DNA of 20,165 nucleotides from Bacillota bacterium (lineage in GTDB: Bacteria; Bacillota; Clostridia; Lachnospirales; Lachnospiraceae): positions 1 to 20,165 of the forward strand of contig JAEWWQ010000385.1 in the NCBI GenBank assembly GCA_023458855.1. The letters are read 5' to 3'. A program made the translations under genes and the position numbers. Positions 16,081-20,165 of this stretch are shown here, piece by piece. A model generated the notes under the pieces. That model was not told the DNA's origin and made no database searches. It saw only the letters and a list, made by a program, of their open reading frames with translations. Every line of letters starts with the position of its first letter. Positions within the stretch are counted from its first letter, which is position 1.

Positions 16081-17094
16081 ATGAACTTAAGTATCATAGT
16101 TCCTGTATATAATATGGCAGGAGATGGAAAACTAAATTATTGTATGGACTCTCTTGTGAAGCAGACGATAACGGATTATGAGATTATCGCAGTGGATGAT
16201 GCTTCGACGGATAATTCTTTTGCTGTATTACAGGAATATGAGCAAAAATTTCCGGGGGTAGTACGAGCGATTCGATCGCCTGAGAACCGGCGTCAGGGTG
16301 GGGCCAAAAATATTGGGATTAAGGCGGCAGTAGGAGAATGGATCGGATTTATAGACAGCGATGACTGGATCACTCCGGATATGTATGAAAAGTTATTGCA
16401 CAAGGCGGAAGAAACAGGCGCTGATGTGGTCGGATGTGACTACAATCTGGTAAATGAGCATACAATGAAAGTCGGCAAGATCGTACAGAACAATACGGAT
16501 GACCAGACTGGAGTACTGGGAACAGAACAGTACAGGAAATTGCTCATGCGCTCAGGCAGTATGGTAATTAAGATATTTCGAAGAAATATGATTGTAGAAA
16601 ATGAACTGTGGTTCCCGGAACATATTTTTTATGAAGATAATTGTGCAAGTCCTTTGTGGATGATGCATTGCAAACACTTTGAAAAAGTGAATGAACCATT
16701 GTACTTCTATTACCAGCATGATACCTCTACCGTACATTCTATCAGTGAGGAAAGATGCGAAGACAGAATGAAGGCGGCCCAGTTATTTCTGGAAGCCTGC
16801 GAGAAAAAGGAATGGATGGACAGATACCGGGAAGAAATCGAATACCGGTTTACAGAACTTTATTTTGTGAATACACTATTTTCTTATATGCAGGGAGAAC
16901 AGCCAAAGCACATTGCATTTATTAGAAAGATGGCAAAGAAAATGAAACAGACATTTCCTTTGTTCGAACAGAACCGCTATTATCAGGAACTGGTGAATAA
17001 AGAGCAGAGGAAATTCATTCGCTGCCTGAAAAAATCTACCCTATTCTTTTTTGTTTATTACAAATTACTATTTTTTTATCGCAGGATGCGCTAA
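16081..17094 (+). CDS. GT2 family glycosyltransferase
   Basis: 337-aa GT-A enzyme with LSIIVPVYNMAG (3-14), IAVDDASTDNS (36-46), GGAKNIGIKAAVGEW (73-87), FIDSDDWI (90-97) and a catalytic ED at 185-186 in IFYEDNCASP. The C-terminus is basic and aromatic (LFFFVYYKLLFFYRRMR), probably membrane-seeking. The start chosen is ATG 16081, with GAGG 8 nt upstream and conserved sequence beginning at once; an ATG at 16042 is in frame but lacks a ribosome site. It is separated from the main cluster by the long palindrome and from the pse genes by a promoter region, so its transcription is unclear. It could act on the polysaccharide or on a pseudaminic acid acceptor; sequence does not say. Confidence 0.85.
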   Translation: MNLSIIVPVYNMAGDGKLNYCMDSLVKQTITDYEIIAVDDASTDNSFAVLQEYEQKFPGVVRAIRSPENRRQGGAKNIGIKAAVGEWIGFIDSDDWITPDMYEKLLHKAEETGADVVGCDYNLVNEHTMKVGKIVQNNTDDQTGVLGTEQYRKLLMRSGSMVIKIFRRNMIVENELWFPEHIFYEDNCASPLWMMHCKHFEKVNEPLYFYYQHDTSTVHSISEERCEDRMKAAQLFLEACEKKEWMDRYREEIEYRFTELYFVNTLFSYMQGEQPKHIAFIRKMAKKMKQTFPLFEQNRYYQELVNKEQRKFIRCLKKSTLFFFVYYKLLFFYRRMR

Positions 17095-17142
17095 GGCCGT
17101 GAGATTCAAAAAGTAAGTGGTGAATGGGTATGAAGATCAATG

Positions 17143-17169
17143 AAGGACCCTATAAAAACGTCGGTCCTT
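17143..17169 (+). other. Small hairpin in the gap before pseB
   Basis: AAGGACC (17143-17149) pairs with GGTCCTT (17163-17169) across a 13-nt loop. No T-run follows. It lies in the 194-nt non-coding gap 17095-17288, which otherwise holds the pseB promoter and no convincing gene. Confidence 0.4.
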
Positions 17170-17201
17170 ATGCGTCAGAGAGCGAAGCTATTCTGAAAAC
17201 C

Positions 17202-17245
17202 CACGCGTGTTGTTTTTCGTGTCTAAGTGTGGTATAATTTCACAC
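17202..17245 (+). promoter_or_regulatory. Promoter for the pseudaminic acid operon with flanking dyads
   Basis: TTGTTT (17210-17215), a 17-nt spacer and a perfect TATAAT (17233-17238) preceded by TGG make a convincing extended -10 promoter, about 50 nt before pseB. The 8-bp palindrome CACGCGTG (17202-17209) abuts the -35. GTGTG (17227-17231) and CACAC (17241-17245) bracket the -10. Either dyad could be a regulator site; neither matches an operator I know. Confidence 0.75.
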
Positions 17246-17288
17246 GTCAGATTTTAAATGTATCTTGGGATGCAGATAGGAGCAATAT

Positions 17289-18284
17289 ATGTTAAATAAT
17301 AAAACAATTCTAATAACCGGAGGAACAGGTTCTTTCGGAAAATGTTTCACAAAATATGTATTGGAGCACTATGAACCGAAGAAGATTATCATTTATTCCC
17401 GGGATGAATTCAAGCAGTTCATTATGGCAAATGATTTTAAGCAATATGCGGAAAAACTTAGATTTTTTATTGGAGATGTAAGAGATAAGGAAAGATTGCA
17501 GAGAGCTTTTGAAGGTGTTGATTATGTAATTCATGCAGCAGCCATGAAACAGGTTCCGGCATGTGAATATAATCCGAATGAGGCAATCAAGACAAATATT
17601 CACGGAGCTCAGAATGTCATTGATGCAGCACTTGACTCAGGTGTTAAGAAGGTAGTTGCGCTATCTACTGACAAAGCAGTTAATCCGGTCAATTTATATG
17701 GCGGTACCAAGCTGGTATCCGATAAATTATTTATTGCTGCCAATGCCTATGCGGGACATAAGGATATCAGTTTTTCAATTGTCAGATATGGGAACGTTGC
17801 GGGAAGCCGTGGCTCTGTCATTCCTTTCTTCCAGAATATTATCAATAATGACGGCAAAGAACTGCCGATTACAGATTATAGAATGACACGTTTCTGGATC
17901 AGTCTGCAGCAAGGCGTTGAATTAGTGATTAAAGCCCTGGAGGAAGCAAAAGGCGGAGAGACATTTATCTCTAAGATTCCCTCCTTTAAGATTACAGATC
18001 TTGCACAGGCGATGATGCCGGGGTGTGAGATGCCGGAAGTAGGTATCCGCGAAGGCGAGAAACTGCATGAGATCATGGTTACTGTGGAAGATTCTATGAC
18101 GACCTATGAATATGAAAAGCATTTTATCGTATATCCGCAGATGGTATGGAGTAAAGAAAAGACACCGACACCTACTGGAAAAAAAGTAGAAGATGGATTT
18201 TCATATAGTTCAGGTACGAATAAAGAGTGGTTAACTGTAGAAGAAATCAAAGAATTATTGAAACAGGTCGATCTTGAAAAATAA
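17289..18284 (+). CDS. pseB: UDP-N-acetylglucosamine 4,6-dehydratase (inverting), pseudaminic acid step 1
   Basis: 331-aa short-chain dehydrogenase/reductase that converts UDP-GlcNAc to the 4-keto-6-deoxy L-arabino sugar, the first step to pseudaminic acid. It matches PseB closely along its length: NAD(P)-binding TGGTGSFG (10-17), IYSRDEFKQF (35-44), FIGDVRDKERL (60-70), HAAAMKQVPACEYNP (82-96), the catalytic STDKAVNPVNLYGGTK (126-141; D128, K129, Y137, K141), RYGNVAGSRGSVIPFF, PITDYRMTRFWISL and IREGEKLHE. The length equals that of characterised PseB proteins. TAGGAG lies 6 nt before the ATG. A strong promoter precedes it, so it begins a separate transcription unit. Membrane-bound FlaA1-type or retaining dehydratases are excluded by length and by the MKQVP region. 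Confidence 0.95.
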   Translation: MLNNKTILITGGTGSFGKCFTKYVLEHYEPKKIIIYSRDEFKQFIMANDFKQYAEKLRFFIGDVRDKERLQRAFEGVDYVIHAAAMKQVPACEYNPNEAIKTNIHGAQNVIDAALDSGVKKVVALSTDKAVNPVNLYGGTKLVSDKLFIAANAYAGHKDISFSIVRYGNVAGSRGSVIPFFQNIINNDGKELPITDYRMTRFWISLQQGVELVIKALEEAKGGETFISKIPSFKITDLAQAMMPGCEMPEVGIREGEKLHEIMVTVEDSMTTYEYEKHFIVYPQMVWSKEKTPTPTGKKVEDGFSYSSGTNKEWLTVEEIKELLKQVDLEK

Positions 18285-18307
18285 GAGAATAATAATAAAA
18301 GGAACGT

Positions 18308-18336
18308 AAGAAATGCAGGCAAGCACTGCATTTCTT
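18308..18336 (+). terminator. Strong hairpin between pseB and pseC (attenuator-like)
   Basis: AAGAAATGCAG (18308-18318) pairs perfectly with CTGCATTTCTT (18326-18336), 11 bp with a 7-nt loop. The 3' arm and next base give TTTCTTT, but no long T-run follows. It may act as a partial terminator or as an RNA stabiliser that changes pseC level relative to pseB. Confidence 0.5.
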
Positions 18337-18358
18337 TGGCTATATAGATTATTTATAC

Positions 18359-18373
18359 ACGATCATAGATCGT
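18359..18373 (+). other. Short hairpin beside the pseC ribosome site
   Basis: ACGATC and GATCGT pair perfectly around a 3-nt loop, 4 nt before the AGGAG (18378-18382) of pseC. It is small and may be chance, but its position could affect ribosome access. Confidence 0.3.
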
Positions 18374-18388
18374 AGACAGGAGTTATAT

Positions 18389-19600
18389 ATGGAAAAGTTA
18401 GCAATTAACGGAGGGACACCGGTCAGAGACACAAAGTTATATTATGGGCATCAATATATCGATGAGGCAGATGTAAAAGCAGTGACAGAAGTCTTGGTAA
18501 GTGATTATCTGACCTGTGGCCCGCAGATAACAAAGCTGGAAGAAAAATTATGTAAACTTACAGGCGCAAAGTATGCGGTTGCCTGCAGTAACGGGACTGC
18601 GGCACTGCATATCGCATGTCAGGCGGCAGGCGTAACGACCGGGGATGAAGTAATTACGACACCGATTACATTTGCAGCTTCAGCTAACTGTGCGCTCTAT
18701 TGCGGTGCAGTACCGGTTTTTGCAGATATTGATCCAGATACGTATAACATTGATCCGGCTTCTGTAGCAGATAAAGTGACGGAAAAAACGAAAGCAGTCG
18801 TAGCAGTCGATTTTACGGGACAGGCAGCAGAATTAAATCCACTGTTACAGTTGACCCGGGAAAAGAATATCGTGTTGATTGAAGACAGTGCACATTCCAT
18901 CGGAACAGCGTATGATGGCAGGATGGTGGGTTCTATTGCGGATATGACCACGTTCAGCTTCCACCCGGTAAAGACAGTGACTGGTGGAGAGGGCGGAGCA
19001 GTCCTGACCAACAGTAAAGAATATTATGATAAGTTAGTTTTATACCGTGCGCATGGAATCACACGGGATGAGAAATTTATGGAACATGAACCAGACGGTG
19101 CCTGGTATTATGAGCAGGTAGAGCTGGGTATGAATTATAGAATGACAGATATTCAGGCAGCACTGGTTTCCAGTCAGCTGGATAAGATAGAGAAGTTCCG
19201 GGCCAGAAGAAAAGAAATCGTAGCCAGATACAATGAAGCATTCTCCAAGATTCCTGAAGTTATGGTACAGCAAGAGGTTCCGGAATCTGATACGACGAGA
19301 CATCTTTATATTCTTCGCATCAAACCGGAGTTGCTGACAATTGACAGAAAAGAATTTTTTGAAGCAATGAATGCCGAAAATATATGCTGTAATGTACATT
19401 ATATCCCGGTTTATTTTCACCCGTATTATGAGCGCCTCGGATATAAGAGAGGACTTTGCCCGAAGGCTGAGAAGCTGTATCATGAGATAATGAGTCTTCC
19501 ACTGTATTATGCATTATCTGATAAGGATGTGGAGGATGTGATTCATGCAGTCACAAAGATTGTCGAAAACAGCAAAATTTGCAATGGAAAAATGCTTTAG
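18389..19600 (+). CDS. pseC: UDP-4-amino-4,6-dideoxy-N-acetyl-beta-L-altrosamine transaminase, pseudaminic acid step 2
   Basis: 403-aa PLP aminotransferase of the DegT/DnrJ/EryC1/StrS family. It aminates the PseB product at C4, using glutamate. It opens with LAINGGTPVRDTKLYYGHQY (4-23) and YLTCGPQITKLEEKL (40-54), then SNGTAALHIA (67-76), TTPITFAASAN (90-100), the cofactor-contacting DSAHSIGTAYDG (166-177) and the Schiff-base lysine K195 in FSFHPVKTVTGGEGG. LGMNYRMTDIQAAL and NVHYIPVYFHPYY complete the PseC pattern. It is slightly longer than the usual 380-390 aa, with an extra tail (ENSKICNGKML). AGGAG lies 6 nt before the ATG. The order pseB-pseC-pseF makes PseC much more likely than a related sugar aminotransferase. 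Confidence 0.94.
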   Translation: MEKLAINGGTPVRDTKLYYGHQYIDEADVKAVTEVLVSDYLTCGPQITKLEEKLCKLTGAKYAVACSNGTAALHIACQAAGVTTGDEVITTPITFAASANCALYCGAVPVFADIDPDTYNIDPASVADKVTEKTKAVVAVDFTGQAAELNPLLQLTREKNIVLIEDSAHSIGTAYDGRMVGSIADMTTFSFHPVKTVTGGEGGAVLTNSKEYYDKLVLYRAHGITRDEKFMEHEPDGAWYYEQVELGMNYRMTDIQAALVSSQLDKIEKFRARRKEIVARYNEAFSKIPEVMVQQEVPESDTTRHLYILRIKPELLTIDRKEFFEAMNAENICCNVHYIPVYFHPYYERLGYKRGLCPKAEKLYHEIMSLPLYYALSDKDVEDVIHAVTKIVENSKICNGKML

Positions 19601-19623
19601 CATTCTTCGGAAGAGAGCAGTGT

Positions 19624-20165
19624 ATGAAGAGAGTAGCAATTATTACCGCGCGTGGGGGAAGTAAGAGAATTCCACGTAAGAATATTAAATTATTTTTGGG
19701 AAAACCGATTCTCCAATATTCTATTGAAGCAGCTTTGCAGTCTGGATTATTTGAAGAAGTAATGGTATCAACGGAGGATGAGGAGATTGCCAGTATTGCG
19801 AGACAGGCAGGGGCAGAAATTCCTTTTTACAGAACTGATAAAACAGCAAATGATTATGCGACCACAGCAGATGTCATTCAAGAGGTCTTAGAGACCTATG
19901 AATTAAGAGAGAGGACATTTGATTCTGCATGCTGTATTTACCCGACAGCACCATTTATTACAGCTGCGAGGTTGCAGGAAGCGATGCATCTGTTGGAAGA
20001 AAACCATGCCGATAGTGTATTGCCCGTAGTCCGTTTTTCTTTCCCGCCGCAGAGATGTGTTGTTATCTCGGAGAATCAGCTGCATCCGAAGTGGCCGGAA
20101 TTTATGAATTGCCGTTCACAGGACCTGGAAGCATTTTATCATGATGCAGGTCAGTTCTATTGCAT
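19624..20165 (+). CDS. pseF: Pseudaminic acid cytidylyltransferase, 3' end cut by the window
   Basis: Open frame from ATG 19624 to the right edge, 180 complete codons of an expected 230 or so. It activates pseudaminic acid with CTP to give CMP-Pse, the donor for transferases. The nucleotide-binding start reads VAIITARGGSKRIPRKNIK (4-22), followed by LFLGKPILQYSIEAA (23-37), EVMVSTEDEEIA, YPTAPF and, near the edge, RSQDLEAFYHDAGQFY. The RSQDL and YHDAGQFY pair points to PseF rather than NeuA or legionaminic acid synthetases. It starts 23 nt after pseC, with GGAAGAG upstream. No frame break is seen. The remaining pathway genes (pseG, pseH, pseI) would be expected just downstream. Confidence 0.92.
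   Translation, partial: MKRVAIITARGGSKRIPRKNIKLFLGKPILQYSIEAALQSGLFEEVMVSTEDEEIASIARQAGAEIPFYRTDKTANDYATTADVIQEVLETYELRERTFDSACCIYPTAPFITAARLQEAMHLLEENHADSVLPVVRFSFPPQRCVVISENQLHPKWPEFMNCRSQDLEAFYHDAGQFYC

Noticed and set aside
17130..17237. A 35-codon ORF in the gap before pseB
   Set aside because: Its ribosome site is poor, it runs through the pseB promoter up to the TATAAT box, and its GPY...GPY pattern is a by-product of the hairpin at 17143-17169. No recognisable family.
1..20165. CRISPR arrays, tRNA or rRNA genes, transposase genes
   Set aside because: No regularly spaced repeats, no tRNA-like cloverleaf or rRNA sequence noticed, and no ORF with transposase motifs.

Overview
The window looks like a capsular or exopolysaccharide (EPS) locus from an anaerobic, probably spore-forming Firmicute. 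Lachnospiraceae or a close clostridial relative is most likely. The clues are a Spo0A-type DNA-binding domain at the left edge, AGGAGG-type ribosome sites, extended -10 promoters, an EpsG-type polymerase and a DUF6077-like membrane protein. This placement comes from reading the sequence, not from a database match. All supported genes are on the + strand.

Left edge (1-446): a Spo0A C-terminal-domain regulator, possibly cut by the window edge, closed by a strong intrinsic terminator. Membrane glycosylation module (515-4129): two overlapping polytopic membrane genes (DUF6077-like), a GT2 glycosyltransferase, an internal promoter, and a GtrB/DPM1-like polyprenyl-phosphate glycosyltransferase. Core assembly block (4149-8539): a priming sugar-phosphate transferase, a Wzz/YveK-like chain-length protein with a kinase-like tail that has lost its P-loop, a divergent GT-A-like protein, and an EpsG-family polymerase. 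Glycosyltransferase block (8563-14021): a GT2, two GT4s, another GT2, and a protein with the EDG and HP motifs of bacterial sialyltransferases. Next come an ABC flippase of the MsbA/PglK type (14079-15818), a 163-bp imperfect palindrome (15826-15988) and another GT2 (16081-17094). The right end (17289-20165) has its own good promoter and begins a pseudaminic acid operon: pseB, pseC and a pseF cut by the window edge.

Taken together, the sugar-phosphate transferase would prime undecaprenyl phosphate, and the GTs would build a large repeat unit. A flippase (possibly the ABC protein, as no Wzx is visible) would move it across the membrane. EpsG would polymerise it under control of the chain-length protein. 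The pse genes would supply CMP-pseudaminic acid, and the sialyltransferase-like protein is the best candidate to add it. The least explained parts are the long palindrome, the P-loop-less kinase tail on the chain-length protein, the predicted nonulosonate transferase, and a perfect 9-bp inverted repeat lying on an internal promoter. No tRNA, rRNA, CRISPR array or transposase gene was seen.
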